Source of the DNA: a bacterium
Lineage (GTDB): Bacteria > JAJVIF01 > JAGGVT01
Assembly (NCBI GenBank): GCA_021157815.1
Contig: JAGGVT010000072.1
Location: forward strand, 1 to 11,533
Length of the DNA: 11,533 nt
Direction: 5' to 3'
A program made the position numbers and the translations under genes. Positions 1 through 7,099 of this stretch are shown piece by piece. The notes under the pieces are model-generated. The model made no database searches. It was not told the DNA's origin and worked only from the letters and a program-made list of their open reading frames with translations. The stretch's first letter is position 1. Every line of letters starts with the position of its first letter.

Positions 1-49
1 ATAAACTACACCGCGAACCCGCATTTATACTGAGTTTATTTGCTTTGTT

Positions 50-66
50 GGGACAGTCCCTTTTTT
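50..66 (+). terminator. Possible weak intrinsic terminator or repeat end (GGGACAGTCCC + T6)
   Basis: GGGA-CAG-TCCC is a short self-complementary stem followed directly by six T. The stem is only four pairs with a three-base loop, so termination is uncertain. Any gene it would serve lies upstream of the window. It may instead be the edge of a palindromic intergenic repeat. Confidence 0.25.
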
Positions 67-126
67 ACTACCGTCGTGGAATATTCTCAGTTTTTACTTT
101 CATTCGAATTTAACCGGACAGTAGTG

Positions 127-206
127 ATGTTGTCTATTAGATATACTTTGTTGATTTCTATTAACTTTGTCCAGGTGCCGGTCAGAGACCAGCGCTCCCA
201 GGTTCA
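127..206 (+). repeat. Dispersed intergenic repeat, copy 1
   Basis: The 25-base core at 176-200 (begins TGCCGGTCAGAGACC, ends GCGCTCCCA) is identical to cores at 7073-7097 (same strand) and 6922-6946 (opposite strand). It contains a small hairpin, GGTC-AGA-GACC. Similarity to the 6922 copy runs on for about 50 bases upstream of the core without gaps, back to an ATG at 127, and a few bases downstream (GTTCA). It lies 3' of the convergent CapA-family gene. The function is unknown. It is probably a non-autonomous dispersed element. Confidence 0.8.
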
Positions 207-261
207 GCATTTAACCGATAAGGTAAATTTGCATGGGTTTAATGGAAAGAAGGATATGTAT

Positions 262-1341
262 TTAAAACACGCCATGCGGGAGATTCACATCAGGCATGAT
301 TGCGGTTGCAGGATCAAATATCTCTATCGAGGTTACGCCATTAATTCCAAATTGTCTGGAGTAATCCTCAAGCTCTTTTATGGTTTTTTCTCTGTTGGAG
401 GTTAAATCAATCTCAGGGCGAAAGTCGATAATTGCAATCGGCACTACTTTGGGGTTGTTAATCGCGCAGTCTTTTGCGAGGTCAACCACTAAAATCACGC
501 TTCGTTTTGTTTTTTCATCCCGCTGGTCAAACGCAAAATTACCCAGGCTGTAGGCAATCAAACCGCCGTTGTATCGCTCGATTCCCTGCAGGACATGCGG
601 ATGGTGTCCGATTATGATATCCGCGCCGGCATCTATTAGTCTGTGAGCGGTTTCCTTTTGTTTGTCGGATGCTGTATTAACATACTCACCGCCCCAGTGC
701 AGGGACACTACGATGAAATCAACATTACTACGAACGGATTTTATTTCCTTAATCTGATGATAAACATCCAGCTGCGCAATTCCCGCTTTGGCAATATCCA
801 AACTTGTGGAAATTACATTCTGCGCGCCTATGAAAGCGATTTTAACTCCATTCTTTTCCATCACTTTTGCCTTGTAAGGCTCATCATTGCCAATCCCACC
901 ACCGACTGCGATGATTCCTGCATCCTTTAAATGATTAAGCGTATGCTGCAAACCTGTGCGACCCTGGTCAAAAGCGTGATTATTAGCGACAGACAAAACA
1001 TTGAATCCGATTGATGTCAGTTCCTTTGCCATTTTCGGATTGCCCATGAATACGTTTTCAGTATGTGTCGGGGAGTATCTTGTTGTCAGCGGCGATTCAA
1101 GATTGCCAAATAAAACATCCGCGTTGTGCAAAACACTGGATGTTTTTTCGCACAGCCATCCGGTGCCGTATTTGCGGATACGGTTGCCCACACCTCTGCC
1201 AAGCATTATGTCACCGACTGCCATGAAGCGGATCATCGGCCTTTGAGAATCATTATCAGCGGAAAGAGGCAGTTCATCGGCGGATGATTGTCCGATGCCG
1301 GTTGTTATGATCAGGATAATTATCGTGATGAGAACGCGCAT
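262..1341 (-). CDS. CapA-family exported metallophosphatase-like protein
   Basis: A 359-residue protein of the CapA/PgsA-like (PGA_cap) family, a calcineurin-like phosphoesterase fold named after poly-gamma-glutamate capsule synthesis; most members have no proven substrate. The N-terminus is a signal peptide (residues 1 to about 21: MRVL, a long Ile/Leu/Thr stretch, then GQSSAD), so it acts outside the cytoplasmic membrane. Metal-site family motifs are in order: VGDIMLGR (42-49, D44), FGNLESPL (78-85), VANNHAFDQG (118-127), LHWGGEY (214-220), GHHPHVLQG (245-253) and YSLGNFAFDQ (264-273). No capBC or pgs genes are next to it, so a capsule role is not supported by context. It is transcribed away from the division cluster. 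A TACAAT candidate -10 lies at 1372-1367 on the minus strand, but no clear -35 or Shine-Dalgarno is seen. Confidence 0.9.
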   Translation of the reverse strand: MRVLITIIILIITTGIGQSSADELPLSADNDSQRPMIRFMAVGDIMLGRGVGNRIRKYGTGWLCEKTSSVLHNADVLFGNLESPLTTRYSPTHTENVFMGNPKMAKELTSIGFNVLSVANNHAFDQGRTGLQHTLNHLKDAGIIAVGGGIGNDEPYKAKVMEKNGVKIAFIGAQNVISTSLDIAKAGIAQLDVYHQIKEIKSVRSNVDFIVVSLHWGGEYVNTASDKQKETAHRLIDAGADIIIGHHPHVLQGIERYNGGLIAYSLGNFAFDQRDEKTKRSVILVVDLAKDCAINNPKVVPIAIIDFRPEIDLTSNREKTIKELEDYSRQFGINGVTSIEIFDPATAIMPDVNLPHGVF

Positions 1342-1437
1342 TGTATGTATGGGAAATCGGTATTTAATTGTATTTGTTTAGATTTTTTCGTAGCGCTGAT
1401 GTCCCGGAGCTGTTGAAAAAGGGATAGATTTTAACGT

Positions 1438-1502
1438 AACCCGGAATGCCTTTATAAAAAAGCATAAATCAATTCTACAACGTTCGCAGGCATTCCGGGG
1501 TT
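1438..1502. repeat. Imperfect inverted repeat in divergent intergenic region
   Basis: The left arm AACCCGGAATGCCT (1438-1451) is complementary to AGGCATTCCGGGGTT (1488-1502) apart from one extra G, around a 36-base AT-rich loop. A third related word, CCGGCATGCCTG, follows at about 1523-1534. The size and layout resemble a miniature palindromic intergenic element. The word TGTTGAAAAAG (1411-1421) just upstream also occurs beside the inverted repeat at 5310-5410. The rest of 1342-1700 holds no gene I can support. Confidence 0.6.
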
Positions 1503-1608
1503 GCGCATATCTACCCACCTCCCCGGCATGCCTGATTTACATTATAAAAAATTGTCAATTGTGCACGGGACGTCATGACCGGGGTACGGTTTTCAACAAT
1601 CCTATCTT

Positions 1609-1641
1609 GCAAAGCGACCGAGACGGTCGCGTTCCCAAGGG
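1609..1641 (+). repeat. Hairpin related to the dispersed repeat
   Basis: GCGACCG-AGA-CGGTCGC (1614-1630) is a perfect 7-base-pair stem, followed by GTTCCCAAGG. The hairpin-AGA-loop plus GCG(T/C)TCCCA(A/G)G layout parallels the core of the repeats at 176, 6922 and 7073 (GGTC-AGA-GACC, then AGCGCTCCCAGG). It is a divergent relative or a separate family of the same design. It lies inside the N-terminal extension of the longest possible glycosyltransferase ORF, which argues that the extension is not coding. Confidence 0.5.
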
Positions 1642-1688
1642 GGGGCATTATTTCTCCGGCTCAATTTCAGATTGTTTCCCCTTATGGT

Positions 1689-1694
1689 TATAAT
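1689..1694 (+). promoter_or_regulatory. Candidate -10 box (TATAAT) just before the glycosyltransferase start
   Basis: An exact TATAAT ends six bases before the ATG at 1701, and no Shine-Dalgarno precedes that ATG. If used, the transcript would be leaderless or nearly so. The matching -35 position (around 1666-1671) is poor, so this is tentative. Confidence 0.3.
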
Positions 1695-1700
1695 AACGCC

Positions 1701-2489
1701 ATGGAATCAAGGCATGGACATTGCGAATTCCTTCCGGGAATCGAACTGTGGTGTGAAAGCAGGAATGAACTGCTTGATTATCTCACGCATCGTGTTCAAG
1801 CCGGGCAAACAACGTTTATCGTAACTCTCAATCCGCTTATGGTGATGGCAAGCAGACACAACCGGGATTTCGCTCGCGTGCTTGAGAAAGCCGATGTTAT
1901 TGTCGCGGATGGGCAGGGAGTCAGGTGGGCGTACCGTAAAATTCAAAACAGCGATGTTCCTCTCATTCCGGGCGTTGAACTTGCCGAGGAGATTATCGCC
2001 GCCAGCAGCAAAACTGCCAGCAGCGGGCAAAAATGGAATATTGGATTTCTTGGCGGAAAGGATAATGTCTGGGAAATGGCGGCGGACAGTTTAAAGCGAA
2101 AATATCCCGGCATTGTTATCAAGGGAGGAATTCACGGATATTTCAACCAAAATGATGAAAAGGATATCTTATTTAAGTTATCTGAAATGGATTTAAAGGT
2201 GCTTATAGCCGGCATGGGGTCACCCAAACAGGAATTGTTCCTTATGAGGTATCTGGATTCATTCAAGGGAGCAATATTAATAGGAGCCGGAGGAAGTTTG
2301 GATATTTATTCAGGGCAAATGAAACGAGCGCCAATGATATTCCGCGGATTAAAACTGGAATGGCTGTGGCGAATGATAAAAGAACCATCGCGTTTTTCTC
2401 AGATATTCCCGCTGATGAAATTCTGGTTGATGGTGGCCATGCGCCATCCATCGTTGTTTAAAAGCGCAATAGGTGATAAAATTCCTTAG
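1701..2489 (+). CDS. WecG/TagA/CpsF-family glycosyltransferase
   Basis: A 262-residue member of the WecG/TagA/CpsF family (GT26), which transfers a sugar, often N-acetylmannosamine or a uronic derivative, onto a lipid-linked intermediate at the inner face of the membrane during synthesis of teichoic acid, enterobacterial common antigen or exopolysaccharide. Visible family features: VTLNP (41-45) and VADGQGV (68-74) in the active-site half, a GVEL motif (91-94), GFLGG (115-119), AGMGSPKQE (170-178), GAGGSLDIYSG (195-205) and the C-terminal GLKLEWLWRMIKEPSR tail typical of the membrane-associating end. The longest frame opens at 1575, but its first 42 codons match no family sequence and include a palindromic repeat, so the ATG at 1701 is preferred. 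It leads the run into ftsE, about 40 bases downstream. The sugar and acceptor cannot be told. Confidence 0.88.
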   Translation: MESRHGHCEFLPGIELWCESRNELLDYLTHRVQAGQTTFIVTLNPLMVMASRHNRDFARVLEKADVIVADGQGVRWAYRKIQNSDVPLIPGVELAEEIIAASSKTASSGQKWNIGFLGGKDNVWEMAADSLKRKYPGIVIKGGIHGYFNQNDEKDILFKLSEMDLKVLIAGMGSPKQELFLMRYLDSFKGAILIGAGGSLDIYSGQMKRAPMIFRGLKLEWLWRMIKEPSRFSQIFPLMKFWLMVAMRHPSLFKSAIGDKIP

Positions 2490-2531
2490 TTTTTACAGGG
2501 AGAGAGGTTGTGTGGATTTTTTTACGAAACT

Positions 2532-3260
2532 ATGATTATTTTTAAAAATGTTAACTTAAAATATCCCACCGGGATAATCGGGCTTGATAATGTCAGTCTT
2601 CGCATTGGACGTGGGGATTTTGTCTTCATCGTGGGTTCCACAGGAGGGGGCAAATCAACCCTTCTTAAAGTCATTTACGCTGAGGAGAAAATCGATTCCG
2701 GCAGCATTCTTGTTTTAAGAGGGGATATTAGCGATGTCCCATCCAGACTGGTCCCAATGGTCAGGCGAAGCATCGGGGTTGTATTCCAGAATTTCGAGCT
2801 GCTTTCCAATCGAACAATCGAGGAGAATGTCGCGTTCACACTGGATGTAATCGGCGCGCCAAAATATGAAATTGAGCGCAAGGTTCCCGCCGCTCTTAAA
2901 CTGGTAGGGCTTGATGGAAAAGAGAAAAACTATCCTGATGAATTGAGCGGAGGCGAGCAGCAGCGTGTATCCATCGCTCGCGCGATTATCAACAATCCGC
3001 CAATCCTGCTTGCCGATGAACCGACAGGAAACCTTGACCCTGGCACAAGCGTCGGAATTGTCAAACTGCTTATGAAAATTAATGAAAAAGGCACAACAGT
3101 GCTGATGGCGACTCACGATAAGAATATCGTTGACATGTTTCAAAAACGGGTGGTTCAGATAGAGGATGGACAGATTTTATCCGATATTTCCAGTGGAGGG
3201 TACCAGGATGCGATTCAACGCGGCCAGGTTTTTCCTAAGAGAAACACGGCTCAACATTAA
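2532..3260 (+). CDS. ftsE: Cell division ATP-binding protein FtsE
   Basis: The ABC ATPase of the FtsEX complex, which couples ATP hydrolysis to activation of septal murein hydrolases. There are 242 residues from the ATG at 2532; the start [14 protein letters not shown] matches the usual FtsE N-terminus. An in-frame TTG at 2508, just after GGGAGAGAGG, would add eight residues and cannot be excluded. Motifs: Walker [10 protein letters not shown] (35-43, with Gly where Ala is usual), Q-loop FQN (85-87), signature LSGGEQQR (138-145), Walker B ILLADEP (158-164), D-loop GNLD and switch His in ATHD (H195). The C-terminal tail past about residue 220 is longer than usual and overlaps ftsX by 53 bases. 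The identity is supported by ftsX and an EnvC-like gene following directly. Confidence 0.93.
   Translation: MIIFKNVNLKYPTGIIGLDNVSLRIGRGDFVFIVGSTGGGKSTLLKVIYAEEKIDSGSILVLRGDISDVPSRLVPMVRRSIGVVFQNFELLSNRTIEENVAFTLDVIGAPKYEIERKVPAALKLVGLDGKEKNYPDELSGGEQQRVSIARAIINNPPILLADEPTGNLDPGTSVGIVKLLMKINEKGTTVLMATHDKNIVDMFQKRVVQIEDGQILSDISSGGYQDAIQRGQVFPKRNTAQH
3193..3200 (+). promoter_or_regulatory. Shine-Dalgarno fixing the ftsX start
   Basis: GTGGAGGG lies seven bases before the ATG at 3208, inside the 3' end of ftsE. It favours 3208 over the in-frame upstream ATG at 3166, because FtsX proteins begin near the conserved Arg-rich segment [14 protein letters not shown]. Confidence 0.7.
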
Positions 3261-4098
3261 AAGAAACAGCCAGTCAGGCTTGATTATGCTCGCTCAGACT
3301 GTTGTTTCCCTGCTGATACTTGGAATCTGCCTGATTTTCATTTTCAACGCCAACCACATGGTTACGAATTTCTTCAACAACCTTGAGATAAATGTCTTTC
3401 TGGAAAATACGGTTGATGATGTCGAGCTTGTGCAGATACAACGCCACATCAGGTCACTCGAAGGTGTCGGTGAGATGGAGTATATCTCAAAGGAGGACGC
3501 GTACTTATGGATGAAGGAAAATTCACAGTTTAATCTTGATGAGCTTGTGCGTGAGAATCCATTCCCGGCATCGATTCGACTAAAAGTCAAATCAACGAAG
3601 TCAATTGAACCAATCGCAAATGAAATAAGTTCCATGGCTGGAATTGAGGAGGTCAATTACGCCTCGGCATCACTGGGAAAAATTCTCCCGGTGTTTTATT
3701 TCATTCAGGTCAGCTGCTTTTTCCTGGCTCTTATTCTTGCCGGCATAACAATGTTCAGCATAATAAACGCAATAAAACTTGCGATTCACTCGCGGCGGCA
3801 GGAGATTAAAATCATGCGCCTTGTGGGAGCGACCGACCGCTTCATTCGCCTGCCATTCATGCTGGAAGGAATGTTCTACAGTTTTACAGGCTCCATTATT
3901 GCTTTTGCACTGGTGTCAGCATCATACGCACTTGTTATGAAATACGTCAATTTTACAAATCCGGTCATAAGCCTGTTTGTCAGCACGGGACAAGTCATGC
4001 TGAATCTCGGTATCCTTATGGGTGTTATCGGGATACTGGTCGGCATGCTTGGCAGCATGATATCCGTTGATAAACATCTTGCCGCGCATATAAGGTAA
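3208..4098 (+). CDS. ftsX: Cell division protein FtsX (ABC permease-like)
   Basis: The membrane partner of FtsE, 296 residues from the ATG at 3208, which has a good ribosome site. The order is a short cytoplasmic N-terminus, TM1 (about 25-48), an extracytoplasmic domain (about 50-165) with the FtsX-type ECD pattern (INVFLENTVDD, then EGVGEMEYISKEDA, FPASIRLKV and IEEVNYA), and three C-terminal helices (about 170-195, 220-245 and 260-285). RRQEIKIMRLVGATDRFIRLPF between TM2 and TM3 is the characteristic FtsX cytoplasmic loop that contacts the ATPase. In known systems the ECD binds an EnvC-like or PcsB-like activator, and a gene for such a protein starts six bases after this stop. Length and topology are normal. 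Confidence 0.93.
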   Translation: MRFNAARFFLRETRLNIKRNSQSGLIMLAQTVVSLLILGICLIFIFNANHMVTNFFNNLEINVFLENTVDDVELVQIQRHIRSLEGVGEMEYISKEDAYLWMKENSQFNLDELVRENPFPASIRLKVKSTKSIEPIANEISSMAGIEEVNYASASLGKILPVFYFIQVSCFFLALILAGITMFSIINAIKLAIHSRRQEIKIMRLVGATDRFIRLPFMLEGMFYSFTGSIIAFALVSASYALVMKYVNFTNPVISLFVSTGQVMLNLGILMGVIGILVGMLGSMISVDKHLAAHIR

Positions 4099-4104
4099 TT
4101 GCAT

Positions 4105-5265
4105 ATGAACAGATATTTTATCCACATAACCATTTCCAGCATTACAGCTCTTTTCTTAATGGGATTGCTCGGCATTCAATCGTTGAGTTTCGCGCAAGTT
4201 GACCAGGATGTTGTCGAGGAAAAAAAGGAGAATTTAACTCAGGTCAAGAATGAGAAATCAAAACTTCAAAATGAGATTGACGAGAAGAAAAAGGAAAAAG
4301 CGGGAACGGCTTACGACTACAGAAAAGCGGATGACAAGCTTGATTATATGCAGAAAAAACTTGTCAGGAAAGTAAATGACCTTGAGCGTCTTCAAAAACA
4401 GATTGTAATTTACTCTAATCAGCTTGATCTTGCCAAAAAGGATCTGGACAGTTATCAGGGGATTTTCGAAAAGCGAATTCGCGTATATTACAAAAATGGC
4501 GCGAAAAGTTTTCTTGGCGTAATTGTCGATGCAAAAGACCTGAGCGATCTGGTTTTCAGAATCAGGTGTACGGAAAAACTGCTGTCAGACCATGAACAAG
4601 CCATTGAAAATGTTATTGTTCAAAAGGAACAATTGGCGACATTAAAAGAGGAATGCACTCTTAAAGCGCATGAGGAAGACAAGCTCAGGAGCGATATCGC
4701 TACTGACCGTAATCAAATAAAAAGAATGCGCGATGAAAAAAAATATCAGCTTAACAGCATTAAAAACGACATAAAGAAACTTGAAAGCGCGATGCGTGAA
4801 TTTATCAAAGAGGAAATAGAACTGGAGTTCTTCCTCGAAGCCGCCGCGAAAGGCAATCTGAGTACAAATTTTGATGGTTCATTCACACTTCCACTTAAGA
4901 GCTATAGAGTTTCAAGCGACTACGGCTGGAGAATACATCCGATATTCAAGCGCCGGAAACATCACAACGGAATCGACCTTGCCGCGCCGTACGGCACGCC
5001 GATAACGGCTGCCGGTGCCGGTGTGGTCATCTATGCCGGCAAGAAAGGTGGATACGGCAACACGGTCATGATAAATCACGGGAAAGGATATGCGACTGTA
5101 TATGGGCACATGTCATCAATCCTTGTTTCAAATGGGCAGGAGGTCATGGAGGGGCAGCCAATCGGAAAGGTAGGGTCAACAGGGATTTCAACCGGAAACC
5201 ATCTTCATTTCGAAATACGAGTCAACGGCAAGCACCACAATCCCAGGGAGTTTTTAAATTTCTGA
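4105..5265 (+). CDS. EnvC-like murein hydrolase/activator, coiled coil plus LytM (M23) domain
   Basis: A 386-residue exported protein. The ATG at 4105 is preferred to the TTG at 4099, since AAGGT at 4092-4096 is well placed. A signal peptide (to about residue 30, ending SFAQ) is followed by a long charged coiled coil (about 35-240) and a C-terminal LytM/M23 peptidase domain (about 270-386). Unlike E. coli EnvC, whose LytM domain is degenerate and only activates amidases, the zinc and catalytic residues look complete: HNGID (H287, D291), YGHM (H335) and HLHFE (H366, H368). It may therefore cut peptidoglycan cross-links itself, closer to the Gram-positive hydrolases controlled by FtsEX. Position directly after ftsX supports partnership with its extracytoplasmic domain. 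Enzyme activity is inferred from residues only. Confidence 0.9.
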   Translation: MNRYFIHITISSITALFLMGLLGIQSLSFAQVDQDVVEEKKENLTQVKNEKSKLQNEIDEKKKEKAGTAYDYRKADDKLDYMQKKLVRKVNDLERLQKQIVIYSNQLDLAKKDLDSYQGIFEKRIRVYYKNGAKSFLGVIVDAKDLSDLVFRIRCTEKLLSDHEQAIENVIVQKEQLATLKEECTLKAHEEDKLRSDIATDRNQIKRMRDEKKYQLNSIKNDIKKLESAMREFIKEEIELEFFLEAAAKGNLSTNFDGSFTLPLKSYRVSSDYGWRIHPIFKRRKHHNGIDLAAPYGTPITAAGAGVVIYAGKKGGYGNTVMINHGKGYATVYGHMSSILVSNGQEVMEGQPIGKVGSTGISTGNHLHFEIRVNGKHHNPREFLNF

Positions 5266-5309
5266 TGCTTTGTCATTTCAGCGAAAGGGCTTGTTGAAAA
5301 AGCGCTAAT

Positions 5310-5410
5310 GTAGGGGCGAACCTTGTGTTCGCCCAGAAAGTTAGGCATAAATACAGGACAACCAACTAGTGGGCAACCCACCAGTGGGCGAACACAAGGT
5401 TCGCCCCTAC
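5310..5410. repeat. Perfect 25-bp inverted repeat, MITE/REP-like intergenic element
   Basis: The 25 bases at 5310-5334 (GTAGGGGCGAACC, then TTGTGTTCGCCC) recur as an exact reverse complement at 5386-5410, around a 51-base centre. The centre ends with the near-duplicate words CTAGTGGGCAACCC and CCAGTGGGCGAAC. This could form a long cruciform or an RNA hairpin between the EnvC-like gene and ctpA. It has no coding capacity, and no target-site duplication is obvious. Confidence 0.85.
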
Positions 5411-5442
5411 GGTTTTGGACAAATTGTGTTTTATTAAACGCG

Positions 5443-5481
5443 TTGCCGATAATGTTCCTGTGGATATATACTTTTCACAGG
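5443..5481 (+). promoter_or_regulatory. Candidate ctpA promoter with overlapping dyad
   Basis: TTGCCG (5443-5448) and TATACT (5467-5472) are 18 bases apart, and CCTGTG (5457-5462) pairs with CACAGG (5476-5481) around the -10. The dyad is a possible operator that would block polymerase, or a coincidence. A start near 5479 would leave a short leader before the AGGAG at 5491. Confidence 0.4.
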
Positions 5482-5500
5482 TTTAATCTAAGGAGTTTGA

Positions 5501-6910
5501 ATGATGTCAGTAAATAAATGGATTCTTGTGCAGATGATAATCATCATCTTTCTCTCTTTTTTCCTGGGGTATAAAACCAGCCAGATTGAAACAGCGGGGG
5601 TTGAAATTCTGCCTGAATGGATTGCAAGTTCATCCATTGGTGAATTCGCCTTCACACGCACAAACGATAAAGGAATAATCACGCTTAAAGACCTGAAAGA
5701 GGTGCAACAGGCATTTGAGCAGATTCAAAGGCATTTTATCAACCATGATGTAACGAAAAGGCAGCTTATCGATGGCGCAATCTCGGGTGGAGTCGCGTCG
5801 CTTAACGACAGATACAGCAGATATTATCCTCCAACCGACAGCCGGGAAATTCAGGAAGACCTTGAAGGATTCTACGGCGGCATCGGAATCATGGTCGAAC
5901 CAATCAAGGACGGCAGGGGCGCGTTGATTACATCTGTTTTCAAAACAGGCCCGGCATTTGAAGTCGGCATCATGGCGGGGGACATTATCATTGAAGTGGA
6001 AGGCGAGGACGTTTCAAGCATGTTCCTGCAGGATATTGTCGCGCGAATCAAAGGTCCTGAAAACACTCATGTCAAAATGAAGATTTTCCGCCAATCCATC
6101 GGCGACAATGTCGAGTTCGATGTGGAACGCAAAAATGTAAAATACCCATCTGTTTTCGAGAAGAAAATCCTTGAGGGCACCGATGGAATCGGCTATATCC
6201 AGTTGGCTAATTTCAACAACGAAACCGCGAAGGATTTTCAGATAGCTGTTGATGAGCTTCTTGAGTTGGGAATGAAATCGCTGATTCTTGATCTCAAGCA
6301 GAATACAGGAGGTTCATTCCAGGCGGCGATTGAAATCGCGGATGTTTTCGTTGCTGACGGTGTGATGGTTTATTCTGAAAGCAGAGATGGAAAGCTGATT
6401 GAATATCCTGGCGAGGGCAATGGGGACGGCGGAAAGAAACTGGATATTCCGCTTGTTGTTCTGGTAGATATGTACAGCGCGTCAGCATCAGAAGTGCTTG
6501 CGGGCGCGATTAAAGATCATGGCGTCGGCACATTAATCGGCACAAAGACTTTCGGCAAGGGTGTCATTCAGAGTGTCCTGCCACAGCCATCCGGTGGATT
6601 GCTCCTTCTGACCATTTCCAAATATTTGACTCCCGACCAGCATGACATTAATCACACAGGCATCCAGCCAAACATTCAGGCGGAGGTTGATTTTGAAACT
6701 ACATCTGATCCCTTCCTGAAAGAGAAATATGAAAAAGCGGAGGAACTTCGCATTGAACTGCTTGCAATCCGCGATGAACTTATGCAATATCTTAAGGATT
6801 ATGATTTCCAGCTTGAGACTGCAAAGCAGTATCTTGCAAACGGCGAACTTCTCGAGGGAGCGTTCTATGTTGAGGATGAAGTTGAGGAAGAGCCAGTTGT
6901 TGAGGAGTAA
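5501..6910 (+). CDS. C-terminal processing peptidase, S41 family (CtpA/Prc-like)
   Basis: A 469-residue periplasm-facing serine protease of the CtpA type. AGGAG at 5491-5495 precedes two adjacent ATG codons (5501 and 5504), and either could be used. An N-terminal membrane anchor or signal (about 7-24: WILVQMIIIIFLSFFLG) is followed by an N-terminal helical segment, a PDZ domain (about 124-205, starting FYGGIGIMVEP) and the S41 catalytic core. The catalytic Ser/Lys dyad is visible as S328 in YSASASEV and K353, 25 residues later, in TFGKG, the spacing seen in Tsp/CtpA. The C-terminus ends in an acidic tail (VEDEVEEEPVVEE). These proteases degrade or mature periplasmic proteins including murein hydrolases, which fits the EnvC-like gene upstream. 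A repeat element separates them, so they may be separate transcripts. Confidence 0.93.
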   Translation: MMSVNKWILVQMIIIIFLSFFLGYKTSQIETAGVEILPEWIASSSIGEFAFTRTNDKGIITLKDLKEVQQAFEQIQRHFINHDVTKRQLIDGAISGGVASLNDRYSRYYPPTDSREIQEDLEGFYGGIGIMVEPIKDGRGALITSVFKTGPAFEVGIMAGDIIIEVEGEDVSSMFLQDIVARIKGPENTHVKMKIFRQSIGDNVEFDVERKNVKYPSVFEKKILEGTDGIGYIQLANFNNETAKDFQIAVDELLELGMKSLILDLKQNTGGSFQAAIEIADVFVADGVMVYSESRDGKLIEYPGEGNGDGGKKLDIPLVVLVDMYSASASEVLAGAIKDHGVGTLIGTKTFGKGVIQSVLPQPSGGLLLLTISKYLTPDQHDINHTGIQPNIQAEVDFETTSDPFLKEKYEKAEELRIELLAIRDELMQYLKDYDFQLETAKQYLANGELLEGAFYVEDEVEEEPVVEE

Positions 6911-6914
6911 AGAG

Positions 6915-6995
6915 TTGAACTTGGGAGCGCTGGTCTCTGACCGGCATTTTAGCAAGGCTAGCTAAAATCAACAGAGTTTGTCTAACAGATGACAT
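6915..6995 (-). repeat. Dispersed intergenic repeat, copy 2 (reverse orientation)
   Basis: The core at 6922-6946 is the exact reverse complement of 176-200. On the minus strand, similarity to copy 1 extends gap-free from ATG at 6995 through the core to GTTCA, about 80 bases. The element begins just after the ctpA stop and is opposed to the core copy at 7073-7099. Confidence 0.8.
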
Positions 6996-7070
6996 ACCGA
7001 AAAATAAGGATTGGGTTTATCAGCTCATATTTGTATGATTCAGTTTCACTATTTTCAGTCAGCCCAATCA

Positions 7071-7099
7071 AGTGCCGGTCAGAGACCAGCGCTCCCAGG
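7071..7099 (+). repeat. Dispersed intergenic repeat, copy 3 (core only)
   Basis: The core at 7073-7097 is identical to 176-200 and is followed by the same GG as copy 1. The upstream arm shared by the other two copies is not recognisable here. With the 6922-6946 copy it forms a 25-bp inverted repeat around 126 bases, which also contain GATTGGG (7009-7015) and CCCAATC (7063-7069). The 6911-7192 gap is otherwise without a supported gene. Confidence 0.75.

Noticed and set aside
40-405. 121-codon plus-strand ORF at the left edge
   Set aside because: It runs antisense into the CapA-family gene and its recognisable part is the dispersed repeat. No ribosome site or family match is seen for the whole ORF.
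643-1246. Plus-strand ORFs opposite the CapA-family gene
   Set aside because: These are shadows of a gene with clear family motifs on the minus strand.
262-1341. Capsule (poly-gamma-glutamate) biosynthesis locus
   Set aside because: Only a CapA-family protein is present, with no capB/capC/pgs partner in the window.
5310-5410. Intrinsic terminator of the EnvC-like gene
   Set aside because: The stem is long with a 51-base loop and no T-tract follows. It fits an intergenic repeat element better.
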